Of a stretch of DNA of 64,000 bases, positions 26,816 through 36,669 are shown piece by piece. A program made the position numbers and the translations under genes. The DNA lies in NCBI RefSeq assembly GCF_014692875.1, contig NZ_CP061171.1, forward strand, positions 558,001 to 622,000, written 5' to 3'. The DNA is from Pedobacter riviphilus. GTDB taxonomy: Bacteria > Bacteroidota > Bacteroidia > Sphingobacteriales > Sphingobacteriaceae. Position 1 is the first letter of the stretch; every line of letters begins with the position of its first letter. The notes under the pieces were generated by a model. That model was not told where the DNA came from. It did no database searches and saw only the letters and a program-made list of their open reading frames with translations.

Positions 26816-28273
26816 ATGCAATTACAGGATTTACTTTATGGCGTAACGATTAAAGAATTGGTTGGAAAAACCGATAGGGAAATCAATGCACTGAATTTCG
26901 ATTCGCGTAAGGTAGGTAAAGATGATATCTTTTTTGCGGTAGTGGGAACTGTTGCTGATGGTCACCAGTTCATTGAGCAGACTATTCAGCAAGGGGCGGG
27001 TGTAATTATCTGTGAAAATTTACCAGAAATCCATGATTTTACGGTTACCTATATTAAAGTAGAAAATACATCGGTTGCTTTAGGGATCATTGCCGGTAAT
27101 TATTTTGGTAATCCGTCAGCAGATTTAAAACTGATCGGTATTACAGGAACAAACGGAAAAACCACCATTGCCACCATTCTTTTTAAATTATTTAAAGATT
27201 TAGGTTATAAAACCGGGCTTTTATCAACAGTAGAGAACTATATCAACGATACTGTAGTAGCAGCAACACATACTACACCGAATCCAATTGTCTTAAACCA
27301 GCTTTTAAGGGATATGGTAAGTGCAGGCTGCGATTATTGTTTTATGGAAGTGAGTTCGCATGCGGTATCACAACACCGGATCGAAGGATTGACTTTCTCT
27401 GGCGGAGTGTTTTCGAATTTAACACATGATCATTTAGATTTTCATAAAACTTTTGATGCTTACCTGAAAGCCAAAAAAGCATTTTTTGATATGCTACCTA
27501 AATCGGCATTTGCGCTGACCAATATCGACGATAAAAACGGTGCGGTGATGCTACAGAATACCAAAGCGCATAAAAAGACCTATGCCCTTAAGCAACTGGC
27601 CGATTTTAAAGCAAAAATTATCGAAAACCAATTCAGTGGCTTGCATTTAGATATCGATAACGAAGACGTTTACTTCAAGCTTGTAGGCTCTTTTAATGCG
27701 TATAACTTACTGGCTGTTTACGGAACCGCAATTTTACTGGAGCAGGATAAATTAAAGGTGCTGACTTTGTTGAGCCGTTTATCGGGTGCTGAAGGAAGAT
27801 TTGATTATATCACTTCTGCTGATAAGATTATTGGTATTGTAGATTACGCGCATACGCCAGATGCCGTTCAGAATGTGTTGAGTACCATTGCTAATATCCG
27901 CAAAGGAACCGAACAGGTAATTACGGTAATCGGGTGCGGGGGAGATCGTGACAAAACTAAACGACCAATTATGGCACAGGTGGCCTGCGATTGGAGCGAT
28001 AAAGTGATCCTCACTTCAGATAATCCACGTACAGAAGATGCTCAGGCAATAATTAACGATATGGAAGCTGGGGTTTCGCCAACAAATAAGCGTAAAACCT
28101 TATCAATTTTAGATAGAAGAGAAGCTATAAAAACAGCCTGTCATTTGGCACAACCTGGAGATATTATTCTTGTTGCGGGCAAAGGACACGAAAAATACCA
28201 GGAAATTAATGGTGTAAGGAACCATTTTGATGATAAAGAAATTTTACTTGAACAATTAAAACCAATCAGCTAA
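26816..28273 (+). CDS. murE: UDP-N-acetylmuramoyl-L-alanyl-D-glutamate--2,6-diaminopimelate ligase
   Basis: Adds meso-diaminopimelate to UDP-MurNAc-L-Ala-D-Glu with ATP in the cytoplasm. The P-loop is [10 protein letters not shown] with K115. The specificity motif is DNPR at 402-405, followed by TED, which is the signature for meso-DAP rather than lysine. The sequence [12 protein letters not shown] and the C-terminal [11 protein letters not shown] are family hallmarks. 485 residues, normal. A spacer of about 75 bases separates it from ftsI. The stop overlaps the next start (taATG). Confidence 0.97.
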   Translation: MQLQDLLYGVTIKELVGKTDREINALNFDSRKVGKDDIFFAVVGTVADGHQFIEQTIQQGAGVIICENLPEIHDFTVTYIKVENTSVALGIIAGNYFGNPSADLKLIGITGTNGKTTIATILFKLFKDLGYKTGLLSTVENYINDTVVAATHTTPNPIVLNQLLRDMVSAGCDYCFMEVSSHAVSQHRIEGLTFSGGVFSNLTHDHLDFHKTFDAYLKAKKAFFDMLPKSAFALTNIDDKNGAVMLQNTKAHKKTYALKQLADFKAKIIENQFSGLHLDIDNEDVYFKLVGSFNAYNLLAVYGTAILLEQDKLKVLTLLSRLSGAEGRFDYITSADKIIGIVDYAHTPDAVQNVLSTIANIRKGTEQVITVIGCGGDRDKTKRPIMAQVACDWSDKVILTSDNPRTEDAQAIINDMEAGVSPTNKRKTLSILDRREAIKTACHLAQPGDIILVAGKGHEKYQEINGVRNHFDDKEILLEQLKPIS

Positions 28274-29520
28274 TGTTATATTTATTATTCGAATACCTGC
28301 ATAAGCATTATGATATACCTGGGTTAAGGTTGTTTCAGTACATCACTTTCCGTGCTTCGGTTTCTATTATTTTATCGCTGATTATTACTACGGTATATGG
28401 TCGTAGGCTGATTGATTTTTTGCATAAAAAACAGGTGGGCGAAACGGTAAGGAATTTAGGTTTGGAAGGCCAGATGCAGAAACAGGGTACACCTACAATG
28501 GGTGGTATCATCATTTTGCTCGGTATTCTTATCCCGACTTTATTATTTGCCAATATTTCCAATATTTATGTCATCCTAATGATCATTACCACGATTTGGA
28601 TGGGTGCTGTAGGTTTCTTGGACGATTATATCAAAGTTTTCAAAAAAAACAAAGAAGGTTTAGCAGGCCGTTTTAAGGTAGTTGGCCAGGTTGGCTTAGG
28701 CTTAATTGTTGGTTGCACCATGTACTTTCATCCAAATATTGTAGTGAGGGAAACTGTGCAGGACGATGTGAAAAGCACTTCTTCTGTGCCAATGGTGTTG
28801 CGCCAAAAGGGCGAAACCTTTTACTATACACAAGATGTAAAATCAACCAAGTCGAACATGCCTTTTTATAAGAACAATGAGTTCGATTATGCCAAGGTGT
28901 TGAAGTTTCTGGGTGGCGATTATCAGAAATATGGATTTTTCATCTTCCTGATCGTAACGGTATTTATCATTACTGCGGTGTCGAACGGGGCAAACATTAC
29001 CGATGGGATTGACGGTTTAGCAACGGGAACTTCGGCAGTAATCGGGATTACGCTCGGTATTTTGGCTTATGTATCGGGTAACACCATTATGGCCGATTAC
29101 CTTAACATTATGTACATACCAAACTCTGCAGAGCTGATGATTTTCGCAGGTGCATTTGTGGGTTCCTGTGTTGGTTTCCTTTGGTACAACTCTTACCCAG
29201 CGCAGATTTTTATGGGCGATACCGGAAGCTTGGCCATTGGGGGGATCATTGCCTCATTTGCCATCATGATCCGCAAGGAGCTGTTGATTCCGATTCTATG
29301 TGGGATATTCCTCGTAGAACTGGTGTCGGTAATTATGCAGGTATCTTATTTTAAATATACAAAGAAGAAATTTGGTGAAGGACGCAGGATTTTCCTGATG
29401 TCGCCTTTGCATCACCACTACCAGAAAAAAGGATATCACGAAGCCAAAATTGTAACCCGCTTCTGGATTATCGGAATTATGCTGGCAATTATGACCATCG
29501 TAACATTGAAGTTAAGGTAG
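28273..29520 (+). CDS. mraY: Phospho-N-acetylmuramoyl-pentapeptide-transferase
   Basis: Integral membrane enzyme that moves phospho-MurNAc-pentapeptide to undecaprenyl phosphate, making lipid I. Motifs: [11 protein letters not shown] near 76-86, [13 protein letters not shown] near 116-128, [13 protein letters not shown] near 239-251, [12 protein letters not shown] near 313-324 and the final [13 protein letters not shown], the HHH of MraY. 415 residues, longer than E. coli MraY because of a loop at about 150-205 ([14 protein letters not shown]) that is typical of Bacteroidetes. Start overlaps the murE stop by one base. Confidence 0.97.
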   Translation: MLYLLFEYLHKHYDIPGLRLFQYITFRASVSIILSLIITTVYGRRLIDFLHKKQVGETVRNLGLEGQMQKQGTPTMGGIIILLGILIPTLLFANISNIYVILMIITTIWMGAVGFLDDYIKVFKKNKEGLAGRFKVVGQVGLGLIVGCTMYFHPNIVVRETVQDDVKSTSSVPMVLRQKGETFYYTQDVKSTKSNMPFYKNNEFDYAKVLKFLGGDYQKYGFFIFLIVTVFIITAVSNGANITDGIDGLATGTSAVIGITLGILAYVSGNTIMADYLNIMYIPNSAELMIFAGAFVGSCVGFLWYNSYPAQIFMGDTGSLAIGGIIASFAIMIRKELLIPILCGIFLVELVSVIMQVSYFKYTKKKFGEGRRIFLMSPLHHHYQKKGYHEAKIVTRFWIIGIMLAIMTIVTLKLR

Positions 29521-29675
29521 TGGGTTAGAAGGTTTAGCGGCTTAAATACAGAAGGACTAAAGCTAAAATTACAATACGGAATAAAATTAAAATGCCCTTA
29601 GTGGTAAATAAAAAATAAAAGTGTGATGGTATTCTTGTCTTGATACCATTTACCAGATACTAAAAAAATAAAACA
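29521..29675 (+). other. mraY-murD spacer with inverted repeat
   Basis: AT-rich, about 155 bases. It contains atggtat..ataccat arms with a ten-base loop (about 29627-29650) and repeated words. No gene is seen. A promoter for murD may be present but is not clear. Confidence 0.35.
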
Positions 29676-31064
29676 ATGAGCACGAATAATATCACATCAA
29701 GCAATACGAAGTCAGCGATGACCGGGCAGAGCCGTGTGGTTATTCTTGGTGCTGGAGAAAGTGGGGTTGGTGCTGCAAAATTGGCTCAGGCAAAAGGTTT
29801 CGAGGTTTTTGTTTCCGATTACGGTGTAATTACCGATAAATATAAAGCTGCATTAGAAAAACTTGGTATACCGTTCGAATCTGAAAAGCATACTGAAGAA
29901 TTGATTCTGAATGCAACTGAAGTAATTAAGAGCCCAGGTATTCCGCCTACAGCTCCAATCATTAAAAAATTGGTAGCCAAAGGGATTTCAGTGGTTTCCG
30001 AAATTGAGTTTGCCAAAAGATATACCCAGGCAAAAACCATTTGCATTACGGGTTCCAATGGTAAATCAACTACCAGTTTATTAACCTATCATATCTTAAA
30101 AAATGCCGGGTTAAACGTAGGTCTGGCAGGTAACATCGGGCAAAGTTTTGCAGCCCAGGTGGCTACAGAAGATTACGAATATTATGTGCTGGAAATCTCG
30201 AGTTTTATGCTCGATGATATGTTCAAATTTAAAGCCGATATCGCAGTTTTGCTGAACATCACGCCAGATCATTTAGATCGTTACGACTATAAACTGGAGA
30301 ATTATGCCGCATCTAAAATGCGTATAGTTCAAAATCAAACTGCAGAAGATGTTTTCATTTATTGTGCAGACGACGAAGAGAGCCTAAAAGCCATCGCGTT
30401 GATTAAACCTATCGCAAAAGCCTTTCCATTTTCAATTACTAAAAAAGTTGAACTGGGTGCTTATTTAGAAGAAACTACTATACATATCCTTACAGAACCT
30501 AATAACCAACTAACCATGTCTATTTCAGATTTAGCCTTACAGGGCAAGCACAACATTTATAATTCTATGGCCTCAGGCATTGTGTCTAAAGTTTTAGAGT
30601 TAAGGAATGAATCCATTCGCGAAAGCATGGGTAATTTCAAGAATATTGAGCACAGGTTAGAGCATGTGGCCAAAATTTCGGGGATCGATTTTATCAACGA
30701 TAGTAAAGCCACCAATGTGAACTCTACCTGGTATGCTTTAGAAAGTATGACCAGCGATGTAGTGCTGATTATGGGCGGTGTTGATAAGGGTAACGATTAT
30801 AACATGCTTAAGGATTTGGTTAAAAGTAAGGTAAAGGCTATTGTTTGCTTAGGTAAAGACAATAAACGTATCCACGATGCTTTTGAAGATGATGTAGAAG
30901 TAATTGTAAATACTTTTTCGGCTGAAGAAGCTGCACAGATTGCTTTCCACCTGGCTAAACGTGGCGATACCGTTTTGCTCTCACCAGCATGTGCAAGTTT
31001 CGATTTGTTTAAAAATTATGAAGACCGCGGAAACCAGTTTAAAGCGGCTGTTAGAGAATTATAA
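29676..31064 (+). CDS. murD: UDP-N-acetylmuramoylalanine--D-glutamate ligase
   Basis: Adds D-glutamate to UDP-MurNAc-L-Ala. After a 16-residue polar lead it has RVVILGAGESGVGAAKLA (Rossmann N-domain), the P-loop CITGSNGKSTT near 126-136, and SSFMLDDM. The central domain has LNITPDHLDRYDYKLENYA. The C-domain has FINDSKATNVNSTWYALES and LLSPACASFDLFKNYEDRG. 462 residues. Start ATG 29676; an inner ATG at residue 15 (MTGQSRV) is possible. Followed by ftsW after 15 bases. Confidence 0.96.
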   Translation: MSTNNITSSNTKSAMTGQSRVVILGAGESGVGAAKLAQAKGFEVFVSDYGVITDKYKAALEKLGIPFESEKHTEELILNATEVIKSPGIPPTAPIIKKLVAKGISVVSEIEFAKRYTQAKTICITGSNGKSTTSLLTYHILKNAGLNVGLAGNIGQSFAAQVATEDYEYYVLEISSFMLDDMFKFKADIAVLLNITPDHLDRYDYKLENYAASKMRIVQNQTAEDVFIYCADDEESLKAIALIKPIAKAFPFSITKKVELGAYLEETTIHILTEPNNQLTMSISDLALQGKHNIYNSMASGIVSKVLELRNESIRESMGNFKNIEHRLEHVAKISGIDFINDSKATNVNSTWYALESMTSDVVLIMGGVDKGNDYNMLKDLVKSKVKAIVCLGKDNKRIHDAFEDDVEVIVNTFSAEEAAQIAFHLAKRGDTVLLSPACASFDLFKNYEDRGNQFKAAVREL

Positions 31065-31079
31065 TAGGAGGCTCAATAT

Positions 31080-32267
31080 ATGTTGCAGGCACTACTTAAT
31101 AAAACAAAAGGCGATAGATGGATCTGGTTGATCATCATCCTGCTTTCGCTTATATCTGTAATGGCAGTATACAGTGCAACAGGTACCCTGGCGTATAAAA
31201 AAGGAGAAACCGTAGAAAAGCTTTTGCTTACCAAACACTTAATTTTTGTGTTGATGGGTATCGGGATGATCTATATTGCCCACCTGCTCGATTACCGCTA
31301 TTATGCCGGTATTTCTAAAGTGCTGATGATTGTGACCATTCCTTTGCTTTTTTATACCTTGATATTTGGAACCAACTTAAACGATGCTTCGAGGTGGGTT
31401 AAAATACCGGTAATCGGATTAACCTTTCAAACTTCCGATCTGGCCAAGCTGGCGTTGATTACCTTTTTGGCCCGGATGTTGACTAAAAAGCAAGAAAATA
31501 TTAAAAACGTTAAAGAGTCATTTATACCAATTATGGGTTCGGTTTGTGTGGTGTTTGTTTTAATCGCACTGGCCAATCTATCTACAGCGTTAATGCTGTT
31601 TGGTGTAAGTATATTGCTGTTAATTATCGGTAGGATCAGTATTAAACAGATCGCAATTGTGTGTGCAGGAGGTTTTGTGCTCCTGTTGTTCGTTTTCTTT
31701 TTGGGCCCAAGAAGAAAAACCTACATGTCGCGAATCAATACGTTCATGCATCCCGAAATGCAGCATTCAGATAAAACTTTCCAGGCAGATCAGGCAAAAA
31801 TTGCCTTGGCTACTGGTGGTGTTTTTGGTAAAGGACCAGGTAATAGTACACAACGCAATTTCCTACCACACCCGTATTCCGATTTTATTTTCGCCATTAT
31901 TATTGAAGAATGGGGAACAGTGGGAGGAATTGTAATCATGATACTATACCTGGTGCTTTTATACCGATGTATCAAGATCGTAACCCGGGCGCCCAAGGCC
32001 TTCGGTGCGCTCCTGGCAGCCGGACTAAGTTTTAGTCTGACCATTCAGGCCTTTGCGAATATGGCTGTAGCTGTAGGGTTGGGTCCGGTAACAGGGGTTC
32101 CGCTTCCGTTGGTAAGCATGGGCGGTACATCAATGATCTTCACAAGTGTGGCTTTCGGCATTATACTCAGTGTGAGCCGCGATGTAGAAGAAAATGCCAA
32201 ATTGACGCCGAAAGAAGAAAAAATAAATAATAAAATAATTGTTGGAGAGATTCCAGCGATAGCGTAA
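31080..32267 (+). CDS. ftsW: SEDS-family septal peptidoglycan glycosyltransferase
   Basis: Polytopic SEDS protein with ten hydrophobic segments that polymerises lipid II at the septum with FtsI. Motifs: SVMAVYSATGTLAYK near 24-38, ASRWVKIPVIGLTFQTSDLAK near 103-123, ATGGVFGKGPGNSTQRNFLPH near 241-261 and the catalytic-region stretch DFIFAIIIEEWG. Ends GGTSMIFTSVAFGIILSVSR. 395 residues, normal. Followed by 110 bases of AT-rich repeat-like sequence and an inserted four-helix-bundle gene. Confidence 0.95.
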   Translation: MLQALLNKTKGDRWIWLIIILLSLISVMAVYSATGTLAYKKGETVEKLLLTKHLIFVLMGIGMIYIAHLLDYRYYAGISKVLMIVTIPLLFYTLIFGTNLNDASRWVKIPVIGLTFQTSDLAKLALITFLARMLTKKQENIKNVKESFIPIMGSVCVVFVLIALANLSTALMLFGVSILLLIIGRISIKQIAIVCAGGFVLLLFVFFLGPRRKTYMSRINTFMHPEMQHSDKTFQADQAKIALATGGVFGKGPGNSTQRNFLPHPYSDFIFAIIIEEWGTVGGIVIMILYLVLLYRCIKIVTRAPKAFGALLAAGLSFSLTIQAFANMAVAVGLGPVTGVPLPLVSMGGTSMIFTSVAFGIILSVSRDVEENAKLTPKEEKINNKIIVGEIPAIA

Positions 32268-32377
32268 TTAATGATTGAATTAGTGAATAATTGAATTTAT
32301 GCAATGATTAATGATTTGAGTGAATTAGAAATTGAATAAAACATCCCAAAGTTTTAAAGTTGAAATTAAATTAATAA

Positions 32378-32755
32378 ATGATGGAGAATGTTAGTAAAAT
32401 AGATTTTGTTACGGCAATAAAAGCAAGAACAAAAAAGTTGGTTTTAGATTCAATTAAGTTCTATCAAGCATTACCAAAAACCGAAGAAGCAAGAATATTA
32501 GGTAGGCAATTTATGCGTTCCTCTTCTTCAGTTGGATCAAATTATAGAGCAGCCTGTAGAAGCAGGTCAAAAGCTGAGTTTTACGCAAAACTTAGCATAG
32601 TTGTAGAAGAGGCTGATGAAACAGCTTTTTGGATTGAAATTTTAACCGAATCTGGAATTTCGGATTTAGTTAAAGCTCAGCCATTATTAAAAGAAGTAAA
32701 TGAAATTTTGGCAATTGTAGCTAAGGCAAGAAAAACAGTAAGTAATAATAAATAG
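32378..32755 (+). CDS. Four-helix-bundle protein (S23 / 23S rRNA intervening-sequence family)
   Basis: A 125-residue all-alpha protein. Motifs match the S23/IVS family: ALPKTEEARILGRQFMRSSS, SVGSNYRAACRSRSKAEF and KLSIVVEEADETAFWIEIL. The family is known as a pentameric four-helix bundle, first found inside 23S rRNA intervening sequences and now common and free-standing in Bacteroidetes; the role is unknown. Here it is inside the dcw cluster between ftsW and murG, which is not standard. It is flanked by a 12-bp direct repeat (atgattgaatta at 32271 and 32770), suggesting insertion. The start may be either of two adjacent ATGs. Confidence 0.88.
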   Translation: MMENVSKIDFVTAIKARTKKLVLDSIKFYQALPKTEEARILGRQFMRSSSSVGSNYRAACRSRSKAEFYAKLSIVVEEADETAFWIEILTESGISDLVKAQPLLKEVNEILAIVAKARKTVSNNK

Positions 32756-32848
32756 TGATTGAAGGAGTGATGATTGAATTAAAGAATGAAGGAATTGCCT
32801 GTAGCACTCACTCATTCAAAATTCTATCATTCAATAATTAAATATAAA
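32756..32848 (+). repeat. Repeat-bearing spacer before murG
   Basis: Imperfect inverted repeats of the words tgattgaatt, attctatcattca and attcaataatta. The 13-mer attctatcattca also occurs in the dapA-ligA spacer near 46936, and attcaataatta and ttcaaaattc occur there on the opposite strand. This identifies a dispersed spacer repeat. The ORF that can be read through it into murG is not coding. Confidence 0.55.
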
Positions 32849-33961
32849 ATGAATAATTCCCCAAAAATTATCATATCAGGTGGTGGCACGGGCGGGCATA
32901 TTTTTCCCGCCGTAGCCATAGCCAATGCGCTAAAACGCATGGTGCCAGCCTGTGAAATCTTATTTGTGGGTGCAATAGGCCGAATGGAAATGGAAAAAGT
33001 TCCTGCAGCCGGATATAAAATTATAGGACTGAATATTAGTGGGATGCAACGTGGCTCGATTATTAAAAATCTGGCACTCCCGTTCAAGGTAATCGGTAGT
33101 GTGCGTAAAGCCATGCAGATTATTAATGATTTTAAGCCCGATGCTGTAGTAGGTGTTGGCGGCTATGCCTCTGGGCCTTTGTTGTATGCGGCCTCTTTGA
33201 AAGGCATTCCTTACCTCATCCAGGAACAGAATTCTTATGCCGGCGTAACCAATAAGTGGTTAGGTAAAAAAGCTTCGAAAATCTGTGTCGCCTTTGATGG
33301 TATGGATCAGTTTTTTCCTGCAGACAAGATTTTGAAAACAGGTAATCCTGTCCGCCAGGAAGTAGTTGATATTAAAGGTAAACACCATGCTGGTGCCGAA
33401 CTATTGAAACTAGATCCTCTGAAAAAGACCATTATGGTTACCGGTGGGAGTTTAGGTGCAGGAACACTAAATAAGGCGATTGAAAAACATTTGCCCGAGA
33501 TTATAGCACAAGATGTGCAGGTGATCTGGCAAACAGGTAAGTATTACTACAAAGGGATTATAGAAAGATTGGGTTTAGAATATCATCCCAATGTTCGCAT
33601 TCTCGAGTTTTTAAATAAAATGGATCTGGCCTATGCAGCAGCAGATGTAATTGTGAGCAGGGCAGGAGCCGGAACCATAGCAGAACTTTGTTTAATTAAA
33701 AAACCAGTGATATTGGTGCCTTCGCCAAATGTAGCAGAAGACCATCAAACTAAAAATGCGATGGCATTGGTTAAAAATGGAGCTGCAATACTAATTAACG
33801 ATCGCGCTGCAGAAGATACCCTGGTTAAAGAAGCGCTGGCATTGCTGGCAAATAAAGAACAGTGCGAAAAACTAGCTGAAAATGTAGCTAAGATGGCATT
33901 GCCGGAAGCAGATGAAATTATTGCGAACGAAGTATTGAAATTAATAAGGCTGAAAGACTAA
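32849..33961 (+). CDS. murG: UDP-GlcNAc--lipid I N-acetylglucosaminyltransferase
   Basis: Membrane-associated GT28 enzyme that turns lipid I into lipid II. Start chosen at ATG 32849 (MNNSPKIIISGGGTGGH), since upstream codons fall in the spacer repeat. GGGTGGH is at 11-17, VGVGGYASGPLL follows near 98, then LIQEQNSYAGVTNKWLG. The C-domain has VTGGSLGAGTLNK near 204, WQTGKYYY, and SRAGAGTIAELCLIKKPVIL near 270. 370 residues, normal length. Its stop lies within the left arm of a long inverted repeat. Confidence 0.96.
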   Translation: MNNSPKIIISGGGTGGHIFPAVAIANALKRMVPACEILFVGAIGRMEMEKVPAAGYKIIGLNISGMQRGSIIKNLALPFKVIGSVRKAMQIINDFKPDAVVGVGGYASGPLLYAASLKGIPYLIQEQNSYAGVTNKWLGKKASKICVAFDGMDQFFPADKILKTGNPVRQEVVDIKGKHHAGAELLKLDPLKKTIMVTGGSLGAGTLNKAIEKHLPEIIAQDVQVIWQTGKYYYKGIIERLGLEYHPNVRILEFLNKMDLAYAAADVIVSRAGAGTIAELCLIKKPVILVPSPNVAEDHQTKNAMALVKNGAAILINDRAAEDTLVKEALALLANKEQCEKLAENVAKMALPEADEIIANEVLKLIRLKD

Positions 33962-34090
33962 AGCAGAAAGACCAAAGTAACGACAGATCGTCATTGCAAG
34001 GTCCGAAGCACAATCTTAATGCGATAGAAAATAAAAAATAAAACAATAGAAAGGCAAGCTTTAAGCTTTGGTCTTTCAACTTTCAGCTTA
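33946..34090 (+). repeat. Inverted repeat around the murG-murC spacer with a nested dispersed repeat
   Basis: gaaagaccaaag (33966-33977) pairs perfectly with ctttggtctttc (34066-34077), and outside these aggctgaaag pairs nearly with tttcagctt. The 88-base centre starts with a cgtcattgcaaggtccgaag word and ends near aatgcgatag; similar words (cgtcattgcgagg..cgaagcaatct) are common intergenic repeats in Bacteroidetes, from memory. The left arm overlaps the last murG codons. Confidence 0.5.
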
Positions 34091-34095
34091 AAAAA

Positions 34096-35451
34096 ATGGA
34101 ACTAAGTAAAATAAATAGGGTTTTCTTTGTAGGTATCGGTGGTATCGGCATGAGTGCGCTTGCCCGTTATTTTGCTAAACGCGGTCAGGTGGTTTGCGGT
34201 TACGATAAAACCAGGACCAAACTGACTGAAACCTTAGAGCAGGAAGGTATTCTCATTACCTATCTTGATGAAGCCTCTTCATTGCCTTGTGCATTTTTGG
34301 ATAATCATGATGATACCCTGGTGGTTTACACACCAGCAATTCCAAAAGAAGCTAAAATTTTAAACCATTTTATAAATAATGGTTTTGCGCTCAAAAAACG
34401 ATCTGAGGTTTTAGGGATTATCAGTAAAGGAATGTTCTGTATTGCAGTTGCGGGTACACATGGCAAAACCACAACATCATCTGTTGTTGCACATATTTTA
34501 AAAGATACGGGTTACGATTGTACCGCTTTTTTAGGTGGAATAACCAGTAACTATAACAGTAATGTGCTTTTCGGTAAAAACAATGTAGTAGTGGTAGAGG
34601 CCGATGAATACGATCGGTCGTTTTTAACCCTCCACCCAGATGTAGCGGTGGTTACTTCCATGGATGCCGATCATTTGGATATTTATGGAGATAAAAGCCA
34701 TCTCGAAGAATCTTTCCGTTTGTTTGCAGGTCAGCTCAAAGCCGAAGGTGTGCTTTATGCGCACGAAGGATTGCCGCTGGAGAAAAGCATCAGTTATGCC
34801 GCAAGTTCAACAGCAACGGCAAGAGCAGAGCATTTAAGGGTAGAAGGGGCGAAATTTGTTTTTGATTATGCAGATGGTACTCAAAGCATCAAAGACATTA
34901 GTTTAATGCTTCCCGGTAAACACAATGTAGAAAATACAACGGTTGCCATTGCTATTGCCTTACAGTTGGGCATAGATGCAGAAAAAGTGAAACAGGCAGT
35001 TGCAAATTTTAAGGGGGTTAAACGCCGCTTCGAATATATTGTAAATAATGGCAGTCAGATTTATATAGATGATTATGCACATCATCCTGAAGAACTGAGG
35101 GCTTGTTTTGATGCAGTGAGGCAATTGTATCCAGATAAAAAGCTGACGGTAATTTTTCAGCCGCACTTATTCACGAGAACAAGAGATTTTGCAGATGATT
35201 TTGCAAAAGTTTTAAGCACTGTTGACGAACTGATACTGCTGGAGATTTATCCAGCAAGAGAATTACCGCTTGAGGGGGTAAATGCTCAGTTTTTATTGGA
35301 TAAAATTACTTTGGCAGATAAAAAAATATGTGGAAAAGATTTTGTGGTTCAATATGTTAAGGATACAAAACCTGAATTAATTTTAACAGTAGGTGCGGGA
35401 GATATCGACACGATTATCGAACCCCTTAAAAATACTTTAAACAATGCTTAA
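34096..35451 (+). CDS. murC: UDP-N-acetylmuramate--L-alanine ligase
   Basis: First amino-acid ligase of the muropeptide path. N-domain VFFVGIGGIGMSALARYFAK near 9-28; P-loop AVAGTHGKTTTSSVVAHIL near 117-135; VEADEYDRSFLTLHPDVAVV near 171; DADHLDIYG; C-domain VKRRFEYI and IDDYAHHPEELRACFDAV, then QPHLFTRTRDFADDFA. 451 residues. Its end overlaps ftsQ by eight bases, so translation is likely coupled. A long spacer repeat separates it from murG. Confidence 0.97.
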   Translation: MELSKINRVFFVGIGGIGMSALARYFAKRGQVVCGYDKTRTKLTETLEQEGILITYLDEASSLPCAFLDNHDDTLVVYTPAIPKEAKILNHFINNGFALKKRSEVLGIISKGMFCIAVAGTHGKTTTSSVVAHILKDTGYDCTAFLGGITSNYNSNVLFGKNNVVVVEADEYDRSFLTLHPDVAVVTSMDADHLDIYGDKSHLEESFRLFAGQLKAEGVLYAHEGLPLEKSISYAASSTATARAEHLRVEGAKFVFDYADGTQSIKDISLMLPGKHNVENTTVAIAIALQLGIDAEKVKQAVANFKGVKRRFEYIVNNGSQIYIDDYAHHPEELRACFDAVRQLYPDKKLTVIFQPHLFTRTRDFADDFAKVLSTVDELILLEIYPARELPLEGVNAQFLLDKITLADKKICGKDFVVQYVKDTKPELILTVGAGDIDTIIEPLKNTLNNA

Positions 35452-36664
35452 ACGGATAAACTGGAGCACAATTTTTACTGGCTTTGCCTGGCTGATCAGT
35501 CTGGCAGGGGTGGTGGTGCTTTTGAGTTTTATCAATGTGAAGAAACAGACTGTTAAATGTACCGATGTTAAGATTCTGATTCCCGGAGCTGATAATTTTA
35601 TTGAACGCGAAGAAATCGATGCTATTTTAAAAGAAGATCAAGGTGTGCTTTTAGGGCGCAACCTCGAAAATATCAATATTCATAAGATCGAGAAAAAACT
35701 GCAGTCTAACCCTTACATCGGTTTTGCTAAAGTATATGTAGATATGGATGGGGTGTTGCACATTGAAGTAAAACAACGTCAGCCAATCCTTCGCATATTG
35801 AACGAAAACGGGCAGGATTTTTATATTGATAATGACGGGCTGAAAATGCCTATCTCATCAAATTTTACAGCTGATGTGCTTGTAGCAACAGGACATATTA
35901 CAGAGGTTTTTGGTAGTAGGGTTGATACTTTGCATACACAATTGGCAAGAGATTTATACAAAACGGCACAGTATATTAAAAAAGATACCCTTTGGGATTC
36001 GCAGATCGAACAGATTGTGGTAGATCAGAAAAACGACATCGAACTGATACCAAGAGTAGGCAATCAACGTATTGTTTTGGGTAATGCCGATTCGCTTGAA
36101 AAGAAAATGAAAAACCTGTTGCTGTTTTATAAAAAAGCAATGCCACAGGTAGGATGGGATACCTATAAAACCATAAATATTAAATATACCAATCAGATTG
36201 TTTGTGAAAAAAGAGACTCAACAGGTCTTGGAAAAAAAGCAAAAACAATTTCTGCAGCCGATAGTTTGAGGATACAGCGAAGCGTGACTGACTCATTAAT
36301 CAAAAGCACAATTGTTGCCACAATGGACGATCGGCCAGAGGCTGATCAACAAGAAAAAGTGGAGCCTAAAAAAAATGAAGTTCCAAAGGTTGAACCAAAA
36401 AAGGTTGAAGTAAAAAAAACCGAACCTAAAAAGGTAGAGCCGAAAAAAACAACACCAGTTAAAACAGAAGTAAAAAAGCTAACAGTTATGTCAGCTACAA
36501 AACCAAGGGAAACGAAACCTGCGGATAAAAAAGAGAAACCGAAGCAAACGGTAATAACACAGCCAAAGCCGGCAAAATCTGAGGCTCAATTAAAAAAAGA
36601 GAAAGAAGCAAGAGAGAAAGAAATCAGAGCCCTGGAAAAACAGTATAAAACTCAGCAAAATTAA
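35444..36664 (+). CDS. ftsQ: FtsQ-type divisome protein with long Lys/Glu/Pro tail
   Basis: A 406-residue bitopic protein. Membrane helix about 8-28 (STIFTGFAWLISLAGVVVLL), then a POTRA domain (about 43-105, LIPGADNFIEREEIDAILKE and LQSNPYIGFAKVYVDMDGVL) and the FtsQ beta domain with WDSQIEQIVV and VDQKNDIELIPRVGNQRIVLG. Residues about 290-406 are low complexity with repeats of VEPKK/VEVKK and PKKT, followed by an A/E/K-rich alpha-helical end. This tail is much longer than in E. coli FtsQ. It links the early ring to FtsL-type partners. The start overlaps murC; ftsA begins 5 bases after its stop. Confidence 0.9.
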   Translation: MLKRINWSTIFTGFAWLISLAGVVVLLSFINVKKQTVKCTDVKILIPGADNFIEREEIDAILKEDQGVLLGRNLENINIHKIEKKLQSNPYIGFAKVYVDMDGVLHIEVKQRQPILRILNENGQDFYIDNDGLKMPISSNFTADVLVATGHITEVFGSRVDTLHTQLARDLYKTAQYIKKDTLWDSQIEQIVVDQKNDIELIPRVGNQRIVLGNADSLEKKMKNLLLFYKKAMPQVGWDTYKTINIKYTNQIVCEKRDSTGLGKKAKTISAADSLRIQRSVTDSLIKSTIVATMDDRPEADQQEKVEPKKNEVPKVEPKKVEVKKTEPKKVEPKKTTPVKTEVKKLTVMSATKPRETKPADKKEKPKQTVITQPKPAKSEAQLKKEKEAREKEIRALEKQYKTQQN

Positions 36665-36669
36665 CGAAT

